From Chloroflexota bacterium (GTDB taxonomy: Bacteria > Chloroflexota > Limnocylindria > Limnocylindrales > CSP1-4): a stretch of DNA of 64,000 bases. The stretch covers positions 1-64,000 of the forward strand of contig SCUO01000036.1 of assembly GCA_004297395.1 (NCBI GenBank), in the 5' to 3' direction. A program made the translations under genes and the position numbers. Position 1 is the first letter of the stretch. Every line of letters starts with the position of its first letter. The notes beneath the pieces are model-generated. The model had not been told where the DNA came from. It did not search any database and worked only from the letters and a program-made list of their open reading frames with translations. Of this stretch, positions 1-8,548 are shown piece by piece.

Positions 1-1623
1 GGCGTGGCCGTGGCGGGCGTCGAAGAGCGGCCGCTCGGACCGGATCTCCGGCAGGTGGTCGAAGTTGTACGGCGGCGGCGGCGACGAGGTCGCCCACTCG
101 AGGGTGTTCGCCTCCCACGGATCGTCCCCGGCGATCGCGCCGTTGCGGAGCGAGATGAAGACGTTCCAGAGGAACGGCAGGACCGATGCCGCGATGACGA
201 AGCCGCCGATCGTGGCGGCCAGGTTCCAGTCGTTCCAGCCGGCGTCGCCGGCGTAGTCGGCGATCCGCCGCGGCATGCCCTGGATGCCGAGCATGTGCAT
301 CGGGAAGAAGGTCAAGTTGAAGCCGACGAACATGAGGGCGAACTGGAGGTGGCCGAGGCCCTCGTTGAGCATCCGGCCGGTCATCTTCGGGAACCAGTAG
401 TAGATCCCGGCGAAGACCCCGAAGACCGACCCGCCGAACAGGACGTAGTGGATGTGGGCGACGACCCAGTACGTGTCATGCAGGGCGAAGTCCACCGGCA
501 CCGAGGCGCTGAAGGCTCCGTTGATGCCGCCGATGAGGAACATCGTGAGGAAGCCGAGGGCGAAGACGAGTGGCGTCGAGAACGTCAGCTGGCCCCGGAA
601 CAGGGTGAAGACCCAGTTGAACATCTTCACCCCGGTGGGCACCGCGATGAGGAAGGTCAGGAGGCTGAAGAACGGCAGGAAGACCGCTCCGGTGGTGAAC
701 ATGTGGTGGGCCCAGACCGAGAAGCCGAGGGCGCCGATGCCGGCCGTCGCGAAGATGAAGGCCTTGTAGCCGAACAGCGGCTTGCGGCTGAAGACGGGCA
801 GGACCTCGCTGATCACGCCCATCGCCGGCAGGATCATGACGTAGACCGCGGGGTGCGAGTAGAACCAGAAGATGTTCTGGTAGAGGACGGCGCTGCCGCC
901 CTGGAACGGGTCGAAGAAGTGGCCGCCGTAGTTGCGGTCGATGAACAGCATCACCAGGGCGCTGGTGATGACCGGCGTGGCCATGACCACCAGAACGCTG
1001 GTCACCAGGATCGTCCAGACCATGATCGGCATCCGGAAGAGGGTCATCCCGGGGGCCCGCATCTTGAAGATCGTCACCAGGAAGTTGATCCCGCCGAGGA
1101 TCGAGCTGGTGCCGATGAGGACGAGGGCCACGATCCAGAGGTCCTGGCCGGTGCCCGGCGAGTTCAGCGGTCCCTCGGCCGAGAGGGGCGGGTACGAGGT
1201 CCAGCCGGCCGCCGCGGACCCGCCGGTGAAGAAGCTCGAGATGAGGAGCAGGCCGCCCAGCGGCAGCATCCAGAACGACAGGGCGTTGATCCGGGGGAAG
1301 GCCATGTCCGGCGCCCCGATCATGAGCGGGACGGCGTAGTTGCCGAGGCCCGCCAGCATCGGGATCACGAACACGAAGATCATCAGCGTGGCGTGCATCG
1401 TGAACATCTGGTTGTACACGTGCTCGTCGGTCAGGAGCTGCAACGCGGGCGCGGCCAGCTCCGTCCTGACGACGAGGGCGAGGACCCCGCCGATCAGGAA
1501 GAAGACGAACGAGTTGATGACGTACATGATCCCGATCTTCTTGTGATCGGTGGTCGTCAGCCACTCGTACAGGCCACTTCGGTAGCCGGTAGCGGCGGCA
1601 GGGGTGAGGGCGTGGGTCGCCAA
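1..1623 (-). CDS. ctaD: Cytochrome c oxidase subunit I, C-terminal end cut by window edge
   Basis: Catalytic heme-copper subunit of an aa3-type terminal oxidase; it reduces oxygen and pumps protons in the cytoplasmic membrane. 541 codons are visible. The translation shows the low-spin heme ligand region (MFTMHATLMIF), the CuB region (FYSHPAVYVMILPAM), AHHMFTTG, and DTYWVVAHIHYVLFGG with the heme a3/a histidines. The visible end, LPEIRSERPLFD, matches the tail of actinobacterial/chloroflexal CtaD, so only a few residues are missing. The start is TTG at 1623 (MATHALTPAAATG), chosen because TAAGGAG lies just upstream and overlaps the coxB stop. The ORF track misses it because it lacks an ATG. 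It follows coxB by 11 bases, so the two are one operon. Confidence 0.95.
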   Translation of the reverse strand, partial: MATHALTPAAATGYRSGLYEWLTTTDHKKIGIMYVINSFVFFLIGGVLALVVRTELAAPALQLLTDEHVYNQMFTMHATLMIFVFVIPMLAGLGNYAVPLMIGAPDMAFPRINALSFWMLPLGGLLLISSFFTGGSAAAGWTSYPPLSAEGPLNSPGTGQDLWIVALVLIGTSSILGGINFLVTIFKMRAPGMTLFRMPIMVWTILVTSVLVVMATPVITSALVMLFIDRNYGGHFFDPFQGGSAVLYQNIFWFYSHPAVYVMILPAMGVISEVLPVFSRKPLFGYKAFIFATAGIGALGFSVWAHHMFTTGAVFLPFFSLLTFLIAVPTGVKMFNWVFTLFRGQLTFSTPLVFALGFLTMFLIGGINGAFSASVPVDFALHDTYWVVAHIHYVLFGGSVFGVFAGIYYWFPKMTGRMLNEGLGHLQFALMFVGFNLTFFPMHMLGIQGMPRRIADYAGDAGWNDWNLAATIGGFVIAASVLPFLWNVFISLRNGAIAGDDPWEANTLEWATSSPPPPYNFDHLPEIRSERPLFDARHGHA

Positions 1624-1634
1624 TTCCGCGCTCC

Positions 1635-2741
1635 TTACTTGGCCGTCAGGGTGCCGGTCATGTTGGCGTGGATCGAGCAGAAGAAGGTGTATGCCCCGGC
1701 GGCGAGGGGCGGGTAGCTGTAGTTCGCCGAGGTGCCGCCGGCGATGACCTCCTGGTCCGCCACGACCGCGCCGCCGCCGTCCTTGATGTCGATGTCGTGG
1801 CTGATGGCGGCGGGGTCCTCGTTCTTGAAGACGATCCCGAACGGCGCACCGGCCGCCACCTCGAGGGCCGCGGTGTCGAACTGGACACCGGACGCGGTGA
1901 CGTTCAGGGCGGTCCCGCTGGGCAGCGGCGCCGGGGTGGCGTTGCTCTTCTCGACGAGAGCGGCCAGCCAGGCGTCGTAGTCGGCCGGCGACAGGGCGAT
2001 GACGTTGAACAGCATCTGGCGGTGGCCGGTCCCGCACAGCTCCGCGCACTGGCCCCGGAAGACCTGCCCCGCCTCGTCCTCGTCGACGGTGAACTCGAAG
2101 CGGTTGGTCTGGCCGGGCACGACGTCGCGCTTGAACAGGAAGCGCGGGACGTAGAAGGCGTGGATGACGTCGGGGCTGTCGAGGGTCACCTGGATGGACC
2201 GCCCGACGGGCACGGCCATGCCCCCGGCGCCGGTCGCGGCGTCGTACGACGGGACGAGCTGGGTTGCCACCTTGGTACCGCTCTCGTCGAGGTACTCGAA
2301 CTGCCAGGCGAACTGGCCGGCGACCGCGTGGATCCGGACATCCGGCTGGTCGCTCACGGCGTCGACGTTGTTGAGGGTGTTCCAGGAGATCACGAACAGG
2401 AACAGGACGATGGCGGTGGGGATGACCGTCCAGATGACCTCGACGAGGTTGTTGCCGTGGGTCTGGACGGGGAGGTCGACGTCGGTCGGCCGGCGGCGGT
2501 AGCGCAGGACGCTCCAGACGATGAGCGCCTCGACGACGATGAAGATCGCCACGGCGAAGGCGAAGACGATGTCGTAGAGGCCCCGCACCTCGCGGCCCTG
2601 CTCGGTCGCGGCCTCGGGCGGATAGAGCGTGGCGCCGGCGCCGGTCATGAACACGGCGGCCACGAGCGCGACCAGGATGACGACCACGATGCCGGCCACG
2701 AGCGCGTCCGGGGCGGGTCGTTTCCTGGGGGTACTCGACAT
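1635..2741 (-). CDS. coxB: Cytochrome c oxidase subunit II with C-terminal cupredoxin domain
   Basis: Electron-entry subunit of the oxidase (CuA). About 368 residues: hydrophobic segments near 13-35, 55-77 and 98-118, then the COX2 domain with the CuA ligands (DVIHAF and GQCAELCGTGHRQM). After a short linker (SNATPAPLPSG) comes a second copper domain of about 95 residues. It has SHDIDI and ends FFCSIHANMTGTL, the Cys-His-Met pattern of a type 1 copper site. Family members that carry an extension usually have cytochrome c there (caa3 type), so a blue-copper donor is inferred. The start is the ATG at 2741 (MSSTPRKRP), preceded by GAGGA; the longer ORF-track start adds 30 unlikely residues. Confidence 0.94.
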   Translation of the reverse strand: MSSTPRKRPAPDALVAGIVVVILVALVAAVFMTGAGATLYPPEAATEQGREVRGLYDIVFAFAVAIFIVVEALIVWSVLRYRRRPTDVDLPVQTHGNNLVEVIWTVIPTAIVLFLFVISWNTLNNVDAVSDQPDVRIHAVAGQFAWQFEYLDESGTKVATQLVPSYDAATGAGGMAVPVGRSIQVTLDSPDVIHAFYVPRFLFKRDVVPGQTNRFEFTVDEDEAGQVFRGQCAELCGTGHRQMLFNVIALSPADYDAWLAALVEKSNATPAPLPSGTALNVTASGVQFDTAALEVAAGAPFGIVFKNEDPAAISHDIDIKDGGGAVVADQEVIAGGTSANYSYPPLAAGAYTFFCSIHANMTGTLTAK

Positions 2742-2969
2742 CGGCAGTCCTCGGGCGGGTCGGCGGGTGAGGTGACGAGGCCGGCGGAGCGGGGACGGAC
2801 CCTCCGGCGGGACGCGAACGCGGCCCGTCACGGGGACAGGCCGTTCGACATGATACCCGAGGGCCGTTTGTCACGGAGCGCGACTGCGAACGGTGAGACC
2901 GGCGGCGTCGCGGGTGCCATCGGAAGCCCGGGCCGGGCCCCGGCGCGGGCGCCGTGGGAGGATGCGCGC

Positions 2970-4106
2970 GTGCATCGGGATCGCCGCGGCCGGCCCGCCA
3001 TCCGAGGTCGCAGCCTGCCCTCGCCGACCGGGGGCCGGGCGTCGCTCGTGGTCGCCGCCGCGGCCTCGGTCGTGGCCGCGGGCGCTCTCGGCGCGCTCGC
3101 GCCGAGTCCGGTGGCCGCCCACGGCGCCGTTCCGCCCGACGCCCCGGACGCGCTGAACCTGCTCCTCGGCTGGAGCTTCGAGCCGATCCTCGTCTTGCCG
3201 CTGCTGGTCGCCGCGATCGCCTGGTGGCGGCTCCTGGGGGCGGCGAACCGGGCGCATCCCGACCGACCCGTCCCGGCCGTCCGCCGATGGTCCTTCCTGG
3301 CCGGACTGACCGCGATCGCCGTGGCGCTCCAATCGGGCGTGGAGCGGTACGACACGACGCTGTTCTCGATCCACATGGTCCAGCACATGCTCCTGACCCT
3401 CGTTGCGCCGGCCCTCCTTGCCCTGGGGGCGCCGGTGACCCAGCTCCTCCGTGCCGCGTCGCCGGCGGCTCGGGCGCGCTGGATCCTGCCGGTGCTCCGG
3501 TCCCGGGTCGTGCAGGTCGTCTCGCATCCGGTCGTGGCCTGGCTGGCCTTCACCGCGGTCATGTGGGCGGCCCACTTCTCGCCGCTCTTTGATCGGTCGC
3601 TGGAGGACCCGCTCGTCCACGACCTCGAGCACGGCCTCTTCCTGGGCGCCGGCCTCCTCTTCTGGTGGCCGGTGGTGGGCCTGGACCCCGCGCCCCGACG
3701 GATGCGTCACCCCGGGCGGATCCTGTACCTCTTCCTGCAGATGCCACAGAACTCGTTCCTGGCGATGGCGATCCTGTTCGCCGCCAGCCCCCTGTACCCG
3801 CACTACGCCAGCCTCGGCTCGCCCTACGGCATCGATGCCCTGGCCGACCAGCGGCTCGCCGCCGGGCTGATGTGGTTCGTCGGCGACGTGATCTTCCTGG
3901 CGGCGTTGCTGGCCGTCCTCGGCGGCTGGATGCGATCCGAGAATCGCGGCGAGGTCGCGGCGGAGCGTCGGGCCGACGTCGAGCGCGGCCGGATCCGCGA
4001 GCGAGAGGCGGCGCTCCAGCGGCGTCGCGCCGCGGGAGGCGGTGGCGAAGCCGAGGTGGATTCTCGGGCTCAGCCCGGCACGGGCGAGGCGAGCAGCTCG
4101 AGGTAG
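2970..4106 (+). CDS. CtaG-like cytochrome c oxidase assembly protein (Caa3_CtaG family)
   Basis: Polytopic membrane protein of 378 residues, resembling the caa3-type CtaG family that helps mature cytochrome oxidase, probably in copper delivery. A signal-like segment ends near PVAAHG. Family-type features follow: SIHMVQHMLLTLVAPALLALGAP, histidines in MWAAHFSPL and DLEHGLFLGAGLLFWWPV, and YLFLQMPQNSFLAMAI. The C-terminal 60 residues are charged and cytoplasmic. The start is GTG 2970, chosen because GGGAGG lies upstream. The ORF track joins it to a 430-residue shadow of coxB. It is divergent from coxB, and its 3' end overlaps the convergent dehydratase by 37 bases. Confidence 0.85.
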   Translation: MHRDRRGRPAIRGRSLPSPTGGRASLVVAAAASVVAAGALGALAPSPVAAHGAVPPDAPDALNLLLGWSFEPILVLPLLVAAIAWWRLLGAANRAHPDRPVPAVRRWSFLAGLTAIAVALQSGVERYDTTLFSIHMVQHMLLTLVAPALLALGAPVTQLLRAASPAARARWILPVLRSRVVQVVSHPVVAWLAFTAVMWAAHFSPLFDRSLEDPLVHDLEHGLFLGAGLLFWWPVVGLDPAPRRMRHPGRILYLFLQMPQNSFLAMAILFAASPLYPHYASLGSPYGIDALADQRLAAGLMWFVGDVIFLAALLAVLGGWMRSENRGEVAAERRADVERGRIREREAALQRRRAAGGGGEAEVDSRAQPGTGEASSSR

Positions 4107-5092
4107 CGGGCCGGGTCCACGTTGCCGCCACTGACGACGGCGACGACGGTGCCGCCGATGCCGTCCAGCCCGAGCTCGGCGCCATGGAACCGGGCGGCGG
4201 CGATCGTCAACGCCCCCGAGGGCTCCACGACGAGGCGGGACGCCTCCGCGGCCAGCCGGACCCCGGCCGCGATCTCCGGCTCGCTGACCGTGACGATCCC
4301 GTCCAGGAGTCGCGAGAGGTGGGCAAAGGGCCGCCGGCCGATCGCCTGGCTGCGCGTCCCGTCGGCGATCGTGCGCGACGTGCGTGCGGCGTCCCATCGG
4401 ACGATCCGCCCTTCGCGCAGCGATTCCGCCGCGTCGGCGGCCAACTCGGGCTCCACGCCGATCACCCGCGCCCCCGGGTGGAGGGCCTTGACCGCGACCG
4501 CGACGCCGCTGGCCAGTCCGCCGCCGCCGATCGGGACGAGGACCAGGTCCAGATCGGCGATGTCCTCGGCGATCTCGAGGCCGACCGTGCCCTGGCCGGC
4601 GATGATCCGATCGTCGTCGTAGGGCGGCACGAGGACCAGGCCCCGATCGGTTACGAGGCGGTCCGCCATCGCCTCGCGGGCGCCGCTCTCCACGCCGACA
4701 GTCACGATCTCCGCCCCGTCGGCCTGCACCCGGGCCCGCTTCACGGCGGGCGCGTCGGACGGCATGACGATGACGGCGTGGATGCCGGCAAGGCGCGCGG
4801 CCCTCGCCACGCCCTGGGCGTGGTTGCCAGACGAGTGGGTCACGACGCCCCGGCCCCGCTCGGCCTGGGTCAGCTGGGCGATCGCGTTCCAGGCGCCCCG
4901 GATCTTGAAGGCCCCGATCGACTGGAGGGATTCGGCCTTCAGCAGGACCGGTGGTGGCCCCGCGGCGAACGGGACGAGCGGGGTCCGGATGGAGGCGCCG
5001 CGGAGCCGCTCCGCGGCAGCCCGGATGTCCTCGAGGGTGACGAGCCCGCCGGCCTCGGCGGCGCCGTCCCTCACCGCGCCGCCCGGGCGCAT
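4070..5092 (-). CDS. Threonine dehydratase-like PLP enzyme
   Basis: Fold-type II PLP enzyme of the threonine/serine ammonia-lyase and serine racemase group; it deaminates threonine to 2-oxobutyrate or acts on serine. 340 residues. Visible motifs are the PLP lysine in SIGAFKIRGAWNAI, the substrate loop THSSGNHAQGVA, the phosphate-binding VPIGGGGLASG and the late VEPSGALTIAA. There is no C-terminal ACT domain, so it is the short catabolic-type form rather than biosynthetic IlvA. The start is uncertain: ATG at 5092, or GTG at 5074, which forms a GTGA overlap with the stop of the upstream DksA-like gene. Neither has a clear Shine-Dalgarno. Confidence 0.88.
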   Translation of the reverse strand: MRPGGAVRDGAAEAGGLVTLEDIRAAAERLRGASIRTPLVPFAAGPPPVLLKAESLQSIGAFKIRGAWNAIAQLTQAERGRGVVTHSSGNHAQGVARAARLAGIHAVIVMPSDAPAVKRARVQADGAEIVTVGVESGAREAMADRLVTDRGLVLVPPYDDDRIIAGQGTVGLEIAEDIADLDLVLVPIGGGGLASGVAVAVKALHPGARVIGVEPELAADAAESLREGRIVRWDAARTSRTIADGTRSQAIGRRPFAHLSRLLDGIVTVSEPEIAAGVRLAAEASRLVVEPSGALTIAAARFHGAELGLDGIGGTVVAVVSGGNVDPARYLELLASPVPG

Positions 5093-5406
5093 TCGATGCA
5101 GGTGGCGGCCCAGGGGATCGCGGCCAGGCGCTCCTCCGCGATCGGCTGCCCGCAGCTCCGGCAGGTCCCGAACGTCCCGGTCGCCAGTCGCTCGAGGGCC
5201 TCCTCTACCTGGCGCAGCTGGGCCCGTTCGCGATCGCGGAGCGCGAGATCCCGCTGCTGTTCGAAGACGTGAGTCGCCGCGGCGGCCTGGGAGCCATAGG
5301 TCATCTGCCCCGGCCCCTCGATCGGCTCGCCCAGCTCGGCCCGCAGCCGGATCGCCTCCGCCTGGAGCGTGGCACGCACGCCGTCGAGATCGCGAGGGTC
5401 GGTCAT
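5071..5406 (-). CDS. DksA/TraR family C4 zinc-finger protein
   Basis: 111-residue protein with a helical N-terminal half (LRDRERAQLRQVEEALERL) and a C-terminal C4 zinc finger, CRSC followed 17 residues later by CIEC. DksA/TraR proteins act in the RNA polymerase secondary channel and alter promoter response to ppGpp, but many short homologs are uncharacterised, and the DXXDXA tip acidic motif of DksA is not evident. No Shine-Dalgarno precedes the ATG. Instead TAGCAT lies 6 bases upstream, suggesting a leaderless transcript. Its end overlaps the dehydratase gene. Confidence 0.85.
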   Translation of the reverse strand: MTDPRDLDGVRATLQAEAIRLRAELGEPIEGPGQMTYGSQAAAATHVFEQQRDLALRDRERAQLRQVEEALERLATGTFGTCRSCGQPIAEERLAAIPWAATCIECARAAR

Positions 5407-5412
5407 GGCGGG

Positions 5413-5418
5413 ATGCTA
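5413..5418 (-). promoter_or_regulatory. Putative leaderless -10 (TAGCAT) for the dksA/traR-like gene
   Basis: TAGCAT on the minus strand, 6 bases from the ATG, with no Shine-Dalgarno between. This is one of the recurring TANNNT-N6-8-start cases; no convincing -35 is seen. Confidence 0.45.
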
Positions 5419-5488
5419 TCGCGCGCTCGGCGGACGCACCCCTGCCGGACGGCCCGACCGGACCGGGCCACGCGTGGGCATGACCGCG

Positions 5489-6292
5489 TCAGCGGGAAAG
5501 GGAGGCCGCTTCGCCGCCGGCGATCCGCTGGGCCAGCCAGACGGGGATGACGCTCAGCAGGACGAGGACGAGGGCAACGACGTTGACGACCGGCAGCTCG
5601 GTCGGCCGGCCGATCGCCTGGTAGATCCACATCGGGATCGTCTGCGTCCCGGGCCCGGCCGTGAAGATCGTGACGATGACCTCGTCGAAGGACAGGGCGA
5701 AGGCGAGGAGGCCGCCCGACAGGAGGGCCGTCCGCATCCCCGGCAGCGTGATCCGCCGGAAGGTCGTCGCCGCGTCGGCGCCGAGGTCGGCGGACGCTTC
5801 CTCCGGCGAGCGAGGCAGCCGCCGGAGCCGGGCGATGACGTTGTTGTAGACGATCACGACGCAGAACGTGGCGTGGCCGATGACGATCGTCATGAGCCCG
5901 AAGTCGACGCCGAATGTCGTGAACGTCGTCCGGAGGGCGATGCCGGTGACGACGCCTGGCAGGGCGATCGGCAGCACGAGCAGGAACGAGATCGACTCGC
6001 GCCCGAAGAACCGGTAGCGCTGGACGGCGTACGCGGCGAGCGTGCCGAGCACGAGGGCGATGCTCGTCGCCAGGGCGCCGGCAAGCAGCGAGTTGATCAC
6101 CGCCCGGATCACCGCCGGGTTCGCCGCCGCCTCGCCGAACCAGCCCAGGGTGAATCCGGTCGGTGGCCAGACGAGCAGGCGGCTCGGGTTGAAGGCGTAG
6201 ATGGCGAGGATCACCAGGGGCATGTACAGGAACGAGACGGCCAGCGCCGTCGCGATCCGGAGGGCGATCCGGACGGCCCGCGATTCAACCAT
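5489..6292 (-). CDS. potC: ABC transporter permease, spermidine/putrescine type (PotC-like)
   Basis: Inner-membrane permease of 267 residues with about six transmembrane helices and the BPD_transp_1 EAA loop (EEASADLGADAATTFRRITLP), which docks on the ATPase. Its sequence resembles PotC/YdcV proteins that import putrescine or spermidine. It is the last gene of the A-D-B-C operon and starts 12 bases after the potB-like gene. Exact substrate cannot be read from the permease. Confidence 0.9.
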   Translation of the reverse strand: MVESRAVRIALRIATALAVSFLYMPLVILAIYAFNPSRLLVWPPTGFTLGWFGEAAANPAVIRAVINSLLAGALATSIALVLGTLAAYAVQRYRFFGRESISFLLVLPIALPGVVTGIALRTTFTTFGVDFGLMTIVIGHATFCVVIVYNNVIARLRRLPRSPEEASADLGADAATTFRRITLPGMRTALLSGGLLAFALSFDEVIVTIFTAGPGTQTIPMWIYQAIGRPTELPVVNVVALVLVLLSVIPVWLAQRIAGGEAASLSR

Positions 6293-6304
6293 CGAACCAG
6301 CCCG

Positions 6305-7216
6305 TCACAGCGATTCGAACGCGCCGAGGCGTCGCGCCACGAGGAGGTAGACGATCATGATCGCGACGGGCAGGAGCGAGTACGCCGCCGCCAGCGGCAG
6401 GCTGCCGAGCGACGAATTGTCGTAGATCACGTTGCCGATGAACTTCGTGTCGGACACGAGGTCGGGCGTGATGTAGTCGCCGAGCGTCAGCGAGAAGGTG
6501 AAGATCGAGCCGGCCACGACGCCCGGGAAGGCGAGCGGCAGGATCACCCGCCGGAAGGTCGATCCGGCGCGGGCGCCGAGGTCCGAGGAGGCCTCGAGGA
6601 GCGAGCCCGGGATGCGCTCGAGGCTCGCGTAGATCGGCAGGATCATGTACGGCAGCCAGAGATAGGACAGGACGAGCCAGGTGTTCGCGATCTCGTCGAG
6701 GCCCGGACCGGCGATCCCGAATGGCGCGAGGACCCACTCGAGGGGGCCTTTGCCCTGGATGATCGTCCGCCAGGCGTAGACCTTCGCGAGGTATGCGGCC
6801 CAGAGGGGCATCAGGACGGCGATGACGAGCAGGCCGCGCGTCCGGGCGGAGGCGATGCGGGCCATGTAGTAGGCGATCGGAAACGCGATGAGCGCGTCGG
6901 TCGCGGTCACGAGGATGGCCATGACCACCGTCCGAATCGCGATCGTCCGGTAGACCTCGACCGTGATGAGGCTGTCGAAGGCGTCGAGCGTCCAGCTGAA
7001 CGGCTCGACCCGCCCGGTGAACGAGTCCTTCGTCCAGAAGGCGTTGAGGAGCAGGATCAGCAGGGCCCCGAGGTAGACCACGCCGAGCCAGCCGATGGGA
7101 CCGGCGAGCAGGAGGCGCAGCTGGAGCCCGCGTCGCGGGTGCAGCCAGGTCATGACGCGCCGAAGCAGGCCCGGACGACCCGGGCCGCCCGGTCTGCTCG
7201 CGGTCGGCAAGCTCAT
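6305..7216 (-). CDS. potB: ABC transporter permease, spermidine/putrescine type (PotB-like)
   Basis: 303-residue partner permease with about six membrane helices and an EAA loop (LLEASSDLGARAGSTFRRVILP). An N-terminal cytoplasmic tail of about 30 residues precedes the first helix. GGAGCCAC precedes the ATG. It lies between the binding-protein gene and the potC-like gene. A very stable hairpin separates it from potD, so permease expression is probably lower than that of the binding protein. Confidence 0.9.
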   Translation of the reverse strand: MSLPTASRPGGPGRPGLLRRVMTWLHPRRGLQLRLLLAGPIGWLGVVYLGALLILLLNAFWTKDSFTGRVEPFSWTLDAFDSLITVEVYRTIAIRTVVMAILVTATDALIAFPIAYYMARIASARTRGLLVIAVLMPLWAAYLAKVYAWRTIIQGKGPLEWVLAPFGIAGPGLDEIANTWLVLSYLWLPYMILPIYASLERIPGSLLEASSDLGARAGSTFRRVILPLAFPGVVAGSIFTFSLTLGDYITPDLVSDTKFIGNVIYDNSSLGSLPLAAAYSLLPVAIMIVYLLVARRLGAFESL

Positions 7217-7237
7217 GTGGCTCCGTGGGCGGGATCG

Positions 7238-7272
7238 CGAGAGGCTCCCCGGGCGACCCGGGGAGCCTCTCG
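7238..7272. terminator. 16-bp perfect hairpin between potD and potB
   Basis: CGAGAGGCTCCCCGGG and its exact complement are separated by a 3-base loop, 29 bases after the potD stop and 21 before the potB start. There is no U-tract, so it is more likely an intercistronic stabiliser or partial attenuator than a full terminator. Confidence 0.7.
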
Positions 7273-7301
7273 GCGAATGTCAGTTCGGCCGAGCCGGAGG
7301 C

Positions 7302-8477
7302 TCAGGAGCCGGTCAGGCTGGTCCAGGCCTCGGTCCAGGCGGCCTGGTCCTTGCAGGTCGTGGCGGCGTCGGTGTCCGCGCAGTCGGCCCTTGGCGTGGC
7401 CCAGTACCAGATCTTCGAGTAGTAGGCCTCGTCGGTGGCGTGCGTCAGGTCGCAGTGACCGGGCGAGAGGGTCTCGGCGTAGGTACACGCCTGCGGACTG
7501 GTCGGCGCCTCGCCGAACCAGACGGTGGCCTGGCCGTTGGCCTCGGCCGACATCATGTGATTCATCCAGAGGTACATGCAGTTCGGGTGGGCGGCATCCT
7601 TGTGGATCATCCATGTGTCCGACCAGCCGGTGGAGCCCTCATCGGGCAGGACGGCCTCAACCGGCTCGCCCTCCGCCTGGAGCAGGTTCACCTGGAACTG
7701 CCACGTCGTGCCGATGACGAGGTCGCCGGCCGCGAAGCCGCTGACCTGGTCGCTGTAGCTCGCCCAGTAGACCGCGCCGTTGTCGCGCTGCGCCTCGAGA
7801 AGGGCGACCGCGGCATCGAACTGCGCCTGGTTCAGCTGGTACGGGTTGGTGATCTTGAGGTCCGGGGTCGTCTCCATGAGGTGGATCGCCGCGTCGGCAA
7901 TGAAGTCGGAGTAGCCGTAGATGCTGATCTTGCCGGCGTACTCGGAGCCGCCTTCCCAGATCGGATCCCAGCTCGTCGGCGCCTCGGTGACGACCTCGGT
8001 GTTGTAGGCGAGGAGGTTCGGGCCACGGCCGTGGGGCACGCCGTAGGCCACGCCGTCCTTGGAGTTGTGAGCCTTGTTCTTGAGGCCCTCGAAGACGTTG
8101 GCGTAGTTCGACAGGAGCGAGACATTGACCGGTGCCACCGTCCCGGATGCCATGAGGCGATCCGTGGCGTTGCCCGAGAACGACCCGCCGTCGTACTGGC
8201 CGCTCTCCATGAGCTGGACGCCCTCGGCCGAGCTGCCCATGTCGGTGGTGTTGACCTTGCAGCCCGTCTCGGTCTCGAACGGCGTGACCCAGTCGTAGGC
8301 CGGATCAACCTCGCCGCGCTCGGCGTAGCCGGCCCAGATGATCAGGTTCAGCTCGTCCTCCGCCTCGCCGATCGAACTCGGCATGTCGAGCGAGGGCTTG
8401 GGGCTTGCGCCCGTGCCGCAGGCGGCTGCGACGAGCGCGACCGCCGCGAGCATGCCCAGGACTGTGCTTCGCTTCAT
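7302..8477 (-). CDS. potD: Polyamine-type ABC transporter substrate-binding lipoprotein (PotD-like)
   Basis: Extracytoplasmic solute-binding protein of 391 residues. The signal peptide ends in a lipobox with the lipidated cysteine at about residue 20 (VALVAAACGTG). The mature part resembles PotD/PotF: ELNLIIWAGYAERGE at the start, FETETGCKVN, and YGVPHGRGPNLLAYN. The start is ATG 8477, chosen because GGAGGAGG lies directly upstream; the longer ORF-track start adds 23 arginine-rich residues. It sits second in the operon, unlike potABCD where it is last. Confidence 0.92.
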   Translation of the reverse strand: MKRSTVLGMLAAVALVAAACGTGASPKPSLDMPSSIGEAEDELNLIIWAGYAERGEVDPAYDWVTPFETETGCKVNTTDMGSSAEGVQLMESGQYDGGSFSGNATDRLMASGTVAPVNVSLLSNYANVFEGLKNKAHNSKDGVAYGVPHGRGPNLLAYNTEVVTEAPTSWDPIWEGGSEYAGKISIYGYSDFIADAAIHLMETTPDLKITNPYQLNQAQFDAAVALLEAQRDNGAVYWASYSDQVSGFAAGDLVIGTTWQFQVNLLQAEGEPVEAVLPDEGSTGWSDTWMIHKDAAHPNCMYLWMNHMMSAEANGQATVWFGEAPTSPQACTYAETLSPGHCDLTHATDEAYYSKIWYWATPRADCADTDAATTCKDQAAWTEAWTSLTGS

Positions 8478-8548
8478 GCTCCTCCTCCGATCGACCCGGG
8501 GTCGATCAACGTTCCGCCCGCCGGTCCGTCCGGCGGGGCCCTCCACGG

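Noticed and set aside
476-1564. 362-residue minus-strand ORF within ctaD
   Set aside because: Wrong frame of the same strand; the real frame starts at TTG 1623 and has no ATG-to-stop ORF because it leaves the window.
4-1716. 570-residue plus-strand ORF over the oxidase genes
   Set aside because: Antisense shadow of ctaD; composition is Glu/Asp/Arg/Gly biased, and the minus strand encodes all subunit I motifs.
5369-7717. 782-residue plus-strand ORF across the permease genes
   Set aside because: High-GC shadow of the potC-potB region, very rich in charged residues, with no domain.
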